30,510 bases of DNA from an uncultured Rhodospirillales bacterium (GTDB lineage: Bacteria; Pseudomonadota; Alphaproteobacteria; Acetobacterales; Acetobacteraceae), in contig CAIMVB010000033.1 in NCBI GenBank assembly GCA_903844785.1, forward strand, positions 1-30,510, written 5' to 3'. Position numbers and translations under genes: made by a program. Under the pieces are notes generated by a model that was given only the letters and a program-made list of their open reading frames with translations, ran no database searches and was not told where the DNA came from. Of this stretch, positions 16,106 to 24,612 are shown one piece after another (the stretch's first letter is position 1; each line of letters begins with the position of its first letter).

Positions 16106-17350
16106 TCAAAGCGCCCGATTGGCCCGCGCCACCACCGCTTCGAACAGCACCTGGCAGCCCGCTTCCGCTTCTTCCGGCAGAATGCTCTCAGCTTCGTTAT
16201 GTGAAAGCCCATCCTTGCAGGGCGTGAAGATCATCGCGGTTGGCACGGAACGCGCGACATAAACCGCGTCATGCCCGGCGCCTGAAATGATCTCACGCGC
16301 AGGCAGGCCAAGGCGCTTGGCGGCCTGGCGCACCAGATCAACGCAGGAAGCATCAAAGGGCTGGGCCGGGATGCGGAACAGCTCGGTCAATTCCAGCTTG
16401 CAGCCATTGGCTTCCACCAGCTTGCGCGCTTCTTCCGGGAAGCTTTCGGCCAGGCCCTGGATTTGCGCATCCGACGGGTGGCGGAATTCGACGCTGAAGC
16501 GCACTTCGCCCGGCACAACATTGCGGCTGGCGGGCAGTACTTGCAGGAAGCCGACCGTACCGCGGCCATCTTCGCCGCGCGCGCGCATCAGCGCATCCAC
16601 GCGTTCAATCACGCGCGCCGCGGCCACCAGCGCATCGCGCCGCGCGGAAGGCGGTGTGGTGCCGGCATGGCTGTCTTGCCCGATGATCACCGCATCATAC
16701 CAAACCTGCGCCTGCGCGCCGGTGACGACGCCAATCTGCTTGCCTTCGCGTTCCAGGATCGGGCCTTGTTCGATATGCAATTCGAAATAGGCATCCGCCG
16801 GAAACGGTGCCGCCTTATGCGCGCCCTTATAGCCAATCTGATCCAGCGCCTCACCCACGCTCACGCCATCCACATCGCGCAGGCTATAGGCTTTTTCCTG
16901 CGTATAGATGCCGGCCCAAACGCCACTGCCCATCAGGGAATGGCCGAAGCGGCTGCCTTCCTCATCGGTCCAATTCACCAGCTCAATCGGCGCTTCGGTG
17001 ACGATATTGAGGTCATTCAGGCTCCGCATCACCTCAAGCCCCGCAATCACGCCCAGCGCGCCATCAAATTTGCCGCCCGTGGGCTGGCTATCGAGATGGC
17101 TGCCGAGCAGCACGGGCAGGCGCTTCGGGTCGCGGCCTTCGCGGCGGGCGAACATATTGCCGATGGAATCAACGCGCACCGTCAGGCCAAGCGCTTCGCA
17201 CCAGCCGCGAAAACGATCCCGCCCGGCCTTGTCCACATCGGTCAGCGTCAGGCGCTTCACGCCACCCTTGGGCGTGGCGCCGATTTCCGCCATCGTCATC
17301 AGGCTATCCCAAAGACGCTTGCCATCAATGCGCTGATTTGTGCCGCTCAT
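16106..17350 (-). CDS. M20-family amidohydrolase (N-carbamoyl-L-amino acid hydrolase / allantoate amidohydrolase type)
   Basis: The 414-residue zinc/manganese enzyme is in the HyuC/AllC branch of peptidase family M20. It hydrolyses N-carbamoyl amino acids or allantoate-like ureides. Metal ligands are visible in GSHLDSQPTGGKFDGALG (His85, Asp96), in NWTDEEGSRFG (Glu130/131), and in ELHIEQGP (His192); a final His lies in KDGLSHNEAE near the C-terminus. AGTTPPSARRDAL marks the lid/dimerisation domain. AGCAGGAC (17351-17358) precedes the ATG. It faces the VIT1 gene and follows an orphan ModA-like receptor on the same strand, 74 nt away. Substrate among carbamoyl-amino acids, beta-ureidopropionate or allantoate cannot be told. 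Confidence 0.9.
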   Translation of the reverse strand: MSGTNQRIDGKRLWDSLMTMAEIGATPKGGVKRLTLTDVDKAGRDRFRGWCEALGLTVRVDSIGNMFARREGRDPKRLPVLLGSHLDSQPTGGKFDGALGVIAGLEVMRSLNDLNIVTEAPIELVNWTDEEGSRFGHSLMGSGVWAGIYTQEKAYSLRDVDGVSVGEALDQIGYKGAHKAAPFPADAYFELHIEQGPILEREGKQIGVVTGAQAQVWYDAVIIGQDSHAGTTPPSARRDALVAAARVIERVDALMRARGEDGRGTVGFLQVLPASRNVVPGEVRFSVEFRHPSDAQIQGLAESFPEEARKLVEANGCKLELTELFRIPAQPFDASCVDLVRQAAKRLGLPAREIISGAGHDAVYVARSVPTAMIFTPCKDGLSHNEAESILPEEAEAGCQVLFEAVVARANRAL

Positions 17351-17387
17351 GTCCTGCTGATCCCTTGGCTTGTCTCGCCCTGCCTTT

Positions 17388-17404
17388 GGCGCGCGGCGCG
17401 CGCC
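17388..17404 (-). terminator. GC palindrome after the ModA-like gene
   Basis: A perfect 7-bp repeat (17388-17394 with 17398-17404, 3-nt loop) lies 20 nt beyond the stop codon of the ModA-like gene in the minus-strand sense. It has no U-run. It may slow or end transcription before the amidohydrolase gene. Confidence 0.3.
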
Positions 17405-17424
17405 CTGTCCAGAGGCTGCCGCCC

Positions 17425-18180
17425 TTAGCCCACCGCGAAGCCAGCCGCGCGGAAGCGGGCCTGGCCTTCCGGGCCGGTCAGGGCCGCCAGCAGCGCCCCT
17501 GCGGCCGCCGCATCCGCGGCCGCCGTGGCAACCGCGCCCAGATAGGCGGTGCTGAGTTGCGCACTTTCCGGCAAAGGCCCCACCAGCATCGCGCCCGGCA
17601 CGGCGATGATTTCGCTGATCTGGGAAATGGCCAGCGCCGCGCGGCCTTCCGCCACAGCGCCAACCGCAGCACCGCCGCCGGGGAAGATCAGCACGCGCCC
17701 GCGCATGGCCTCGGCCAGGCCCAGGCGTTCAATCAGCCGCGCCGCATGGGTGCCCGCCGTGGCGCCTGTCGAGGGGTCTGAATGGGCAATGGCGGGGGCC
17801 GCCAGAATGGCGGCACGCAGCGCCGCTTCCGTGCTGATATCTGGCAAGGCCGCGCCGGCCTTCACCGCGACCCCAATCAGCATTCGGCCCAGTTCGCGCT
17901 GGCTGCCTGGCCTCAGCAGCCCGGCATCGGTCAGGGCGGCAATCTGCGTGGCGCTGTTCAGCACCAGATCGGCTGCCTCCCCTTCCCGGAGCCTGCGCGC
18001 CACGACGCCGGCATTGGCGATCTCTAGCCGCACTTCACGCCCCGTGGCGGCGGTGAAGCGTGCGGCGATATCGCGGGCGGAGGCCGCAACCGCGCCAGTA
18101 CCCAGCAGTTTTAGCGGCGGCGAATTGGCCAAAGCCGGGGCTGGCAGGGCCAGAGCAGCCAATAGCGTACGGCGTTGCAT
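17425..18180 (-). CDS. ModA-like periplasmic solute-binding protein, orphan
   Basis: The 251-residue class II periplasmic binding protein has a signal peptide (MQRRTLLAALALPAPALA, about residues 1-18). The order of elements follows ModA: GTGAVAASARDIAARF near the N-terminus, the REGEAADLVLNS element, SDPSTGATAGTHAARL in the middle and a TGPEGQARFRAAGF ending. Two places that hold the oxyanion in true ModA differ: the usual GGSG/GSS is NAG, and the ADVFISA-type strand reads ADLVLNS. There are no modB/modC permease genes nearby. Molybdate binding is therefore doubtful and the ligand unknown. I used ATG 18180; the frame extends 7 residues further to 18201 with no support. It is divergent from a class II aldolase across 65 nt. 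Confidence 0.8.
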   Translation of the reverse strand: MQRRTLLAALALPAPALANSPPLKLLGTGAVAASARDIAARFTAATGREVRLEIANAGVVARRLREGEAADLVLNSATQIAALTDAGLLRPGSQRELGRMLIGVAVKAGAALPDISTEAALRAAILAAPAIAHSDPSTGATAGTHAARLIERLGLAEAMRGRVLIFPGGGAAVGAVAEGRAALAISQISEIIAVPGAMLVGPLPESAQLSTAYLGAVATAAADAAAAGALLAALTGPEGQARFRAAGFAVG

Positions 18181-18245
18181 GTTCCAGGCCCCCATGTGCA
18201 TCTTACCGGCTGATCCTAACCCTACCCGTTCCCAGGAGAAACATC

Positions 18246-19031
18246 ATGGCCCATGCGCTTGAAGGTTCTGGCCCCGCCATTCTGCGTAATTCTGATTTGG
18301 ATGCGGAAGCGGTACGCGCCGCGCGGGTTGATCTGGCCGCCTGTTTCCGCATGGCCGCGCGGCTTGGCCTGCATGAGGGGATTTGCAACCACTTCTCCTT
18401 CGTGGTGCCGGGGCGCGATGATCTGTTTCTGGTGAACCCCTATGGCTGGGCTTTTTCGGAAATGACCGCATCGCGCCTGCTGGTCTGCGATTTCAAGGGC
18501 AATGTGATTGCCGGGGAAGGCGTGCCGGAAGCGACCGCGTTTTTCATCCATGCGCGCATGCATATGAACCAGCCGCGCGCCAAGGCGGCCTTCCATACGC
18601 ATATGCCGAACGCCACGGCCCTTGCCATGCTGGAAGGCCCACCCTTGGTCTGGGCCGGGCAAAGCGCCTTGAAATTCTATGGCCGCACCCTGGTGGATGA
18701 AGATTACAACGGCCTTGCTTTGGATGAGAGTGAGGGCGACCGGATCGCCGCTTCCATTGGCGATGCCGATATTGTCTTCATGAAAAACCATGGCGTGATG
18801 GTGGTGGGTGCCAGCATCGCGGAAGCCTGGGATGATCTTTACTATCTGGAACGCGCGGCTGAAGCGCAGCGGCTTGCCATGTCAACGGGCCGGAAGCTGA
18901 AGCCCGTGCAGCCTGAAATCGCCGCACGTACCTATGCGCAAATGCGCGAGGGGGATCGTGAAAGCGCCAAGCTGCATCTGGAAAGCATCAAGCGCATCCT
19001 GTCGCGGGAAGAACCGGAATTCATGCATTGA
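18246..19031 (+). CDS. Class II aldolase/adducin family protein
   Basis: The 261-residue zinc-dependent lyase has the fuculose-phosphate aldolase fold. Metal-binding His117 and His119 lie in FHTHMPNA and the third His (182) in MKNHGVMVVG; GVPEATAFFIHARMH supplies the nearby acidic and His residues. AGGAG (18234-18238) fixes the ATG at 18246; an upstream extension of the frame to 18060 runs through the divergent ModA-like gene and is spurious. Family members cleave or decarboxylate hydroxyacids and sugar phosphates. Its stop overlaps the start of the EamA transporter (TTGA at 19028-19031), so the two are probably expressed together. Substrate unknown. Confidence 0.9.
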   Translation: MAHALEGSGPAILRNSDLDAEAVRAARVDLAACFRMAARLGLHEGICNHFSFVVPGRDDLFLVNPYGWAFSEMTASRLLVCDFKGNVIAGEGVPEATAFFIHARMHMNQPRAKAAFHTHMPNATALAMLEGPPLVWAGQSALKFYGRTLVDEDYNGLALDESEGDRIAASIGDADIVFMKNHGVMVVGASIAEAWDDLYYLERAAEAQRLAMSTGRKLKPVQPEIAARTYAQMREGDRESAKLHLESIKRILSREEPEFMH

Positions 19032-19903
19032 ATTCTGCCGCCTACCAGCGCGGGTTATTGCTGCTGGTGATCACGACCGTCGGCTGGGGCATGAATTGGC
19101 CGGCGATGAAGGTGTTGTTGGCGGAATTGCCGCCACTCACCACGCGCGCGATTGGTGGCGGGCTGGGCTTTTGCGTGCTGCTGGGTGTCACACTGGCGCA
19201 AAAGCAAAGCCTTGCCGTGCCGCGCGCGATTTGGGGGCGGCTCACGCTGATCTCATTGCTGAATGTCACGGCCTGGATGGGGCTTGCGAGTTTTTCGCTG
19301 CTGTGGCTTGCGGCGTCCGAAGCGACGATCATTTGCTACACCATGCCGGTCTGGGCGGCGGTTTTCGCCTGGGTGGTGCTGGGGGAAAAGCCGAGCCTTG
19401 CGCGCGTGATGGCTTTGGTGCTGGCACTATCGGGCTTGGTTTATCTGGTGCTGGGCAAGGGGCTTGATCTTGGCATTGCCAAGCTGCCGGGGGTTGCCTT
19501 GGGCCTTGGTTCCGCGGTGCTTTTTGCGCTTGGCACGGTGCTGACCAAGCGCCTGCCGCTTGGCCTGCCGCCATCAAGTTCTGTCGCCTGGCAGGTAGGC
19601 ATTGGCGTCGCCCCGCTGTTCATTGCCGCGGCCATTTTCGATCCGTTGGATTTCAGCAAGGTATCGGCGCTTGGCGTCGGATTGCTGATTTATGGCGGGG
19701 TTTTCGCCTTGGGCTTTTGTTATCTTTCCTGGTTCGCGGCGTTGAAAATGCTGCCGGCATCGCTTGCCTCACTCGGTACCATTATCACGCCCGTGGTGGG
19801 CGTGGTGGGCGCCGCGCTGTTTTTGGGTGAGGCCTTTGGTCTGCGCGAAATCCTGGCTTTGGTGCTAGTGCTATCGGGCGTTGTGCTGGCTGTGCGCGGC
19901 TGA
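19028..19903 (+). CDS. EamA/DMT superfamily transporter
   Basis: The 291-residue protein has ten predicted membrane spans arranged as two EamA repeats (about 5-135 and 150-288). The end of each repeat carries the typical P-x(n)-GE element (LGEKPSLARV; LGEAFGLREI). The family exports amino acids, nucleotides or metabolites. The only start consistent with the family's length is TTG at 19028, overlapping the aldolase stop by 4 nt; the next ATGs (19091, 19106) would remove the first span. The end is 4 nt from the convergent Bug gene with no terminator visible. Direction and substrate are not deducible. Confidence 0.88.
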   Translation: MNSAAYQRGLLLLVITTVGWGMNWPAMKVLLAELPPLTTRAIGGGLGFCVLLGVTLAQKQSLAVPRAIWGRLTLISLLNVTAWMGLASFSLLWLAASEATIICYTMPVWAAVFAWVVLGEKPSLARVMALVLALSGLVYLVLGKGLDLGIAKLPGVALGLGSAVLFALGTVLTKRLPLGLPPSSSVAWQVGIGVAPLFIAAAIFDPLDFSKVSALGVGLLIYGGVFALGFCYLSWFAALKMLPASLASLGTIITPVVGVVGAALFLGEAFGLREILALVLVLSGVVLAVRG

Positions 19904-19907
19904 TCCT

Positions 19908-20882
19908 TCAGTTACGCGGCACGTTCAGCTTGCTCAAAATCGGGCGCCATTGCGTATCGGAACGGCTCAGGAAACCCGCGAAATCCTCAGGCGAACCGCC
20001 GGCCAGAAACTGCCCTTCCGTGATCAGTCTTTCACGAATCCGTTCATCCTTCAGTGCCTCATTGGCCGCGCTATTCACGCGTTGCACCATATCAGCCGGC
20101 GTGCGCGCAGGTGCCAGTAGCCCGAACCAACTCAACACATCCAGGCCAGGGGCGAATTCCGCAATGGAAGGAACATCCGGCGTGGACGTAATGCGGCGCG
20201 CGCTGGTCCAGGCGATCAATCTGCCGCGGCCATCACGATGCACGGGCTGCGCCGTACCGCCAGAAACCACCAGCACATCAAGATCACCCGCCATGAAGGC
20301 GGCAAGCTGCGCGGAATCTCCGCGATAGGTAACATCCTGCATGGTGATGCCAAGCCGTTCCATCACCATCAGCATCGCGACATTCGTCAGCGTTGTCGGC
20401 CCATTGGTGCCATAGGTCATCTGCCCCGGCCGTGCCTTTGCTGCGGCAACCCAGGCCGGCACATCCACCGCACCACCACGCATTTGCGTGATGATGCCGA
20501 AGGGAAAGGTGGTAGCCAGCATCACTGGCGCGAAATCTTCCAGCTTGTAGGGAAGATTGGGCACAATCACCGGATTGATCGTGAGCGTGGTGCCGGCCGC
20601 CATCAGCAGCGTATGGCCATCTGGCCGCGCGCGGGCCACAAATTCCGCACCGATAATGGTATTGGCGCCCGCGCGATTTTCAACTTGCACGGGCTGGCCC
20701 AGCAAAGCTGTCATGCGTTCTGCCAAAAGGCGGCTCACGATATCCGTGCTGCCACCAGGTGCGAAAGGCACGATGATGGTGATGGGGCGGGCGGCGGCGC
20801 TGCCTTGCGCCAAAGCCGGGCTCGCCAAACCAAGCCCGGCCATGCCAGCTAGCAAGGGGCGTCGCGCGATGTGATGGACCAT
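19908..20882 (-). CDS. Bug/TctC family substrate-binding protein
   Basis: The 324-residue periplasmic receptor has a signal peptide of about 25 residues with a leading RR (cleavage after ALA) and the mature start RPITIIVPFAPGGSTDIVSR carrying the Bug-family loop. YGTNGPTTLTN and the LSWFGLLAPARTPADMV stretch near residue 240 are family features. GGGAGG (20893-20898) supports ATG 20882. Like the receptor at 4480-5448 it has no TctA/TctB partner here. The two Bug proteins are clearly paralogous but far diverged, so different ligands are likely. It lies downstream of panC in the same direction, 83 nt away. Confidence 0.94.
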   Translation of the reverse strand: MVHHIARRPLLAGMAGLGLASPALAQGSAAARPITIIVPFAPGGSTDIVSRLLAERMTALLGQPVQVENRAGANTIIGAEFVARARPDGHTLLMAAGTTLTINPVIVPNLPYKLEDFAPVMLATTFPFGIITQMRGGAVDVPAWVAAAKARPGQMTYGTNGPTTLTNVAMLMVMERLGITMQDVTYRGDSAQLAAFMAGDLDVLVVSGGTAQPVHRDGRGRLIAWTSARRITSTPDVPSIAEFAPGLDVLSWFGLLAPARTPADMVQRVNSAANEALKDERIRERLITEGQFLAGGSPEDFAGFLSRSDTQWRPILSKLNVPRN

Positions 20883-20965
20883 GAATCAAATTCCTCCCGA
20901 AGCCGCGCCGCTTAGGCAGCGCGACTATTTGCAAGCAGGGCTTTTCGCCTTTTTGCCCGCAGCGG

Positions 20966-21814
20966 CTAAGCCGGCACGGGCATGTTATCAAGCAAGCGCA
21001 CGCTACCGAGCTTGGCTGCAGCCAGCAAGCGCATGGGTGCCGCAAGATCAGGGGTTGCGATGGGTTCCATACTCTCAGCCACTACAAGCGCCAGATAATC
21101 CGGCGCGAAGCCCGCAGCGACCAGCCGCGCCTGCCCCGCGGCTAAAATAGCGGGCACCGCACCACCTGCGGAAATGTCACGCGCCACTTCCTGCATCACC
21201 TGATAAAGGATCGGCGCAGTGGCGCGTTCTTCAGCGCGCAAGAAACGATTGCGCGACGACATGGCAAGGCCATCCGCTTCGCGCATCGTGGGGACGGCTT
21301 CGATATGGATCGGGATGTCCAAATCGCGCGCCATGCGGCTGACAACTTGCAATTGCTGCCAATCCTTCTCACCAAAGGCAGCGATATCGGCGCTGGTTTG
21401 CAGGAATAGCTTGGCGCAAACAGTGGCCACACCACGGAAATGCCCAGGCCGCGCATCGCCTTCAAAACCCTTGGACGGGCCGGCGACGTCAATCACGCTG
21501 GCGTTGCCGGGCGGATACATGGCTTCCACCGGCGGCAGCCAGACCAAATCACAGCCGGCGGCGCTAAGCTTCGCAAGATCACCATCCTCATCACGCGGGT
21601 AGCGCGCCAGATCATCATTGGCGTTGAATTGTAGCGGGTTGACGAAGATGGAAGCCACCACCGCATCCGCCCCGGTGGTGCGTGCCGCAGTGAGCAAGGA
21701 AAGATGCCCATCATGCAGCGCGCCCATGGTGGGCACCAGGCCAAGGCGGCGGCCAGAGGCGCGCAGCGCGGCGCAGGCGGCGCGCAGAGAAGGCAGGTAT
21801 CGGCAAATCTTCAT
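20966..21814 (-). CDS. panC: Pantothenate synthetase
   Basis: PanC joins pantoate and beta-alanine with ATP to make pantothenate, the coenzyme A precursor. The protein has 282 residues, the family's usual length. The nucleotide-binding HIGH-like motif is in PTMGALHDGHLSLL (His34, His37), followed by FVNPLQF, FGEKDWQQL (about 147-155) and MREADGLAMSSRN containing the KMSKS-like SSRN. The ATG at 21814 was chosen over the longer frame (to 22135) because the extension has no PanC homology and runs through the divergent methyltransferase gene. No strong Shine-Dalgarno is seen. panB is not in the window. It is divergent from the RlmI-like gene with about 60 nt between starts. Confidence 0.96.
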   Translation of the reverse strand: MKICRYLPSLRAACAALRASGRRLGLVPTMGALHDGHLSLLTAARTTGADAVVASIFVNPLQFNANDDLARYPRDEDGDLAKLSAAGCDLVWLPPVEAMYPPGNASVIDVAGPSKGFEGDARPGHFRGVATVCAKLFLQTSADIAAFGEKDWQQLQVVSRMARDLDIPIHIEAVPTMREADGLAMSSRNRFLRAEERATAPILYQVMQEVARDISAGGAVPAILAAGQARLVAAGFAPDYLALVVAESMEPIATPDLAAPMRLLAAAKLGSVRLLDNMPVPA

Positions 21815-21875
21815 GGCGCGCTCAATGCCGCTTTGCGCATTGCGGGACAAGCCGCAAACCGCCATGGTCCGGCGC

Positions 21876-23066
21876 ATGAATGCCATCACCCACCCCTTGA
21901 TCCGCTTGCTCCCTGGCCGAGACCGCCGCGTGAAGGCGGGCCACCCTTGGGCCTTTTCCAATGAAATCGCCATGACGCCGGCGGCCAAGGCGCTGCCTCC
22001 CGGTAGTGTTGTGCGGCTGGAAGGTGATGATGGCGTCAAGCATGGCGTCTGGCATTTCAACCCACATTCGCTGATTGCCGCGCGCCGGCTGGACCGCAGC
22101 CCGGATGCCGCTTGCGATCTGGCGTGGTTCACCAAGCGGCTGCGCGAAGCGCTGGAGTTGCGCGAAAAATTGTTTGACCGCCCGCATTATCGGCTAATTC
22201 ATGCCGAAGCGGATGGCCTGCCGGGCTTGGTAATTGATCGCTACGGCGATGCGGTGACCATCCAGGCCAATAGCGCCGGCATGGAAGCCGCCACGCCCTT
22301 GATCTTGGAGTCACTGCAAACACTGATCGCACCCAGCATGGTGATTGCGCGCAATGACAGCGCGGTGCGCGCCCTGGAAGGCCTGCCCGAAGAAACCAAG
22401 CTGCTGCATGGCGAAGCCGGCATGATCTCTGTGGAGGAAAGCGGGCTTTCCTTCGCAGTTGATCCCTTGGGCGGACAAAAGACCGGCTGGTTTTTTGACC
22501 AACGCGAACATCGCGCACGCGTGGCAAAGCTCGCCAAGGGGGCGACGGTTCTGGATGCCTTTTGCCATACCGGCGGCTTTGGGATTTCCGCCGCCGTGGC
22601 GGGTGCCGCGCATGTCACGCTGCTAGACCGCAGCGAAGCCGCACTTGCGCTCGCGCTTGAAGCGGCCAAGCGCAACAACGTCGCGGATCGCGTGGAAACC
22701 CAAAAGGCCGAGGCTTTGGAAGCGCTGGAACGCATGGTGGGGGCCGGTAAGCGCTTTGGCGTGGTGATCACAGACCCACCCGCCTTCGCCAAAGCGCGAA
22801 AGGATCAGCCCGCAGCTTTGCGCGCCTATGGCAAGCTGGCGCGGCTTGGCGCCACCCTTGTGGAAAAGGGTGGATTTTTCTTCATCGCATCCTGCAGCCA
22901 TCATGTGGCGCCGGGCGAATTCGCCGATGCCGTGGCTTGGGGCGTGCAGCGCGCGGGGCGGGAAGCGCGTATTCTGCATATGGGCGGCGCAGGGCCGGAT
23001 CATCCGCTGCACCCCATGCTGCCGGAAAGCGCTTACCTCAAAGGCATGTTGATGCAGTTGCGATGA
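21876..23066 (+). CDS. Class I SAM-dependent rRNA methyltransferase, RlmI-like
   Basis: The 396-residue length equals E. coli RlmI. An N-terminal PUA domain begins LLPGRDRRVKAGHPWAFSNE, followed by an EEHVP-like linker region and a Rossmann methyltransferase domain. SAM motif I is VLDAFCHTGGFGISAA near residue 225, and motif IV is ITDPPAFAKARKDQ near 300. The family makes m5C in 23S rRNA, and CSHH near residue 345 may supply the catalytic Cys. The start could be 21864 (MVRRM) or 21876; either is compatible. A frame extension to 21618 is antisense to panC. The stop overlaps the next gene by 4 nt (ATGA). Confidence 0.9.
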   Translation: MNAITHPLIRLLPGRDRRVKAGHPWAFSNEIAMTPAAKALPPGSVVRLEGDDGVKHGVWHFNPHSLIAARRLDRSPDAACDLAWFTKRLREALELREKLFDRPHYRLIHAEADGLPGLVIDRYGDAVTIQANSAGMEAATPLILESLQTLIAPSMVIARNDSAVRALEGLPEETKLLHGEAGMISVEESGLSFAVDPLGGQKTGWFFDQREHRARVAKLAKGATVLDAFCHTGGFGISAAVAGAAHVTLLDRSEAALALALEAAKRNNVADRVETQKAEALEALERMVGAGKRFGVVITDPPAFAKARKDQPAALRAYGKLARLGATLVEKGGFFFIASCSHHVAPGEFADAVAWGVQRAGREARILHMGGAGPDHPLHPMLPESAYLKGMLMQLR

Positions 23067-23452
23067 AGCGCGCAGAACAGCTTTTTCGGGCCTATCGCGC
23101 TTCCTGTTATTTTGCGGGGGCGCATGCGGCGCGCATCGGGAGCCGCGCGCCGGGGTTGGATGCGCAGCTTAGAGGCTGGCGCGTGCCGGAAGGTGTTTTC
23201 ATTGCCGCCGGCAATCCCTTCAGTCGGCGCAAGCCAGAAGGCTGGAATGCGCGGTGCCATCGGGCGTTACGAAAGCACTTGCGCCGCCTGCCTTACGTGG
23301 AAGGCAAGGGCGGCGCGGGGCGCTGGTGGGAAGCGCATTGCTTCATTGGCATGGATGCCAGGCGCGGCGCGGTGCTGGCACGGCGCTTTCGGCAAATGGC
23401 GATGGTGGCGCTGCGGCGCGGTGGTAGGGCTCGACTGATATGGATTTTTTGA
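23063..23452 (+). CDS. DUF3293 domain-containing protein
   Basis: The protein has 129 residues and is highly basic, with no signal peptide or membrane span. It matches the small DUF3293 family: an N-terminal YRAS(C)Y element, RIGSRAPGLDAQL, an 'ITAWNP'-like stretch here reading FIAAGNPFS (about 50-58), and a C-terminal FRQMAMVALRRGGRARLIW. The function of the family is not known. ATG 23063 overlaps the RlmI-like stop by 4 nt, and its end overlaps the MFS gene by 13 nt, so all three are probably translated from one message. The link with rRNA methylation is positional only. Confidence 0.8.
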   Translation: MKRAEQLFRAYRASCYFAGAHAARIGSRAPGLDAQLRGWRVPEGVFIAAGNPFSRRKPEGWNARCHRALRKHLRRLPYVEGKGGAGRWWEAHCFIGMDARRGAVLARRFRQMAMVALRRGGRARLIWIF

Positions 23453-24609
23453 AATCCGCCGCCGCCTTTTTGATTGCGGTTTTCATCCTACGCGCGGCGC
23501 TGGGCGCCATGTTCCAGGCGCCGGGCGCGGCGGGGCCGGCCTTGGTGGAAGCCTTCGCGCTGGATTGGGCGGGCTTTGGCACGCTGGTGGGGCTTTTCTG
23601 GTTGCCAGGGCTTTTCCTGGCCTATCCGCTTGGGCTTGTGGCGCGACGCTTGGGCGACAGGCGCGGCGTGCTGCTGGGCCTGGTGCTGCTGATCCTGGGT
23701 GCGGTGGCCTCAGCCGGCGCGGATCAGGTGGCGCTGCTGGTGGCGGGGCGGTTGCTCATGGGGCTGGGCACGCTGCTGGTGATTTTATTGCTCACGAAAA
23801 TGGTGCAGGACCGCTTCCTGGGCCGAGATCTTTTCCCCGCCATGGCGGTTTATGTGCTGGGCTGGCCCTTGGGCATTGCCGCGGCGCAGGCCGCGCTGCC
23901 CGGCTTTGTGCCCGATTTCGGCTGGCAATTTCCCTATCAGGTCGCGGCCTTTGCCGGCGGCATTGCGTTCATTGCGGTGGCACTCGCGCGCGGGCCGGAG
24001 CCTCGTGCACTGCCGCCCAGTAGTGCCACCGGCAGCGCACTGACGCGCGATGAATTTCGCCGCATGTGCCTGGCCGGCGCCTGCTGGGCCTTGGTGAATG
24101 GCGCCTATATGGTGCTGGTGAGTTTCGCACCGCCCATGCTGATGGCGCGCGGGCTTGGCCTGGCGGAGGCGAATTTCTCGATTTCCTTAATCTCCTGGAG
24201 CAATATCTTGGCTGTGCCGGCGGGTGCCTGGCTTGCGCGCCGCGCGGGGGTTGCGGGCCCCATGACGATCAGCGCGACGCTACTGGCGATGCTGACAGGG
24301 CTTGCCTTGCCGATCGCGGACGCTTCCTTCGCGCCGCTTTTCGGCCTGCTGCATGGCTTGTTTTACGCGCTGCCGATTACGGTTTTCTCCGCCCTCGCCG
24401 CTGAGGCAGTGGCGCCGGAACGCCGCGCGCGGGGCCTAGGTGTTTATTTCGTCTGGTTCTATGCCGGCTGCACGGGATGCCCGGCCTTTGCCGGGTGGCT
24501 GCGGGATGTGACTGGCAGCGCGACAGCGCCATGCTTCTTCGCCGTGGCTGCGCTGGCGGCGGCGCTTGGGGTGTATGTGTGGTTCCGGCGGGATTTGGCG
24601 CGTAGCTAA
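23440..24609 (+). CDS. MFS transporter
   Basis: The 389-residue protein has about twelve hydrophobic spans in two halves separated by a polar loop near residues 185-210. The loop between spans 2 and 3 reads YPLGLVARRLGDRRG, a clear version of the major facilitator G-x(3)-D-R/K-x-G-R-R motif. The second half has the equivalent AWLARRAGVAG. The overall form resembles CynX/NimT or related anion/drug carriers, but the substrate is not deducible. It overlaps the DUF3293 gene by 13 nt and ends 3 nt from the convergent Tam gene. Confidence 0.9.
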   Translation: MDFLKSAAAFLIAVFILRAALGAMFQAPGAAGPALVEAFALDWAGFGTLVGLFWLPGLFLAYPLGLVARRLGDRRGVLLGLVLLILGAVASAGADQVALLVAGRLLMGLGTLLVILLLTKMVQDRFLGRDLFPAMAVYVLGWPLGIAAAQAALPGFVPDFGWQFPYQVAAFAGGIAFIAVALARGPEPRALPPSSATGSALTRDEFRRMCLAGACWALVNGAYMVLVSFAPPMLMARGLGLAEANFSISLISWSNILAVPAGAWLARRAGVAGPMTISATLLAMLTGLALPIADASFAPLFGLLHGLFYALPITVFSALAAEAVAPERRARGLGVYFVWFYAGCTGCPAFAGWLRDVTGSATAPCFFAVAALAAALGVYVWFRRDLARS

Positions 24610-24612
24610 CCC

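Noticed and set aside
18060..18245. N-terminal extension of the class II aldolase frame
   Set aside because: It is antisense to the start of the ModA-like gene. A strong AGGAG precedes the ATG at 18246, where family homology begins.
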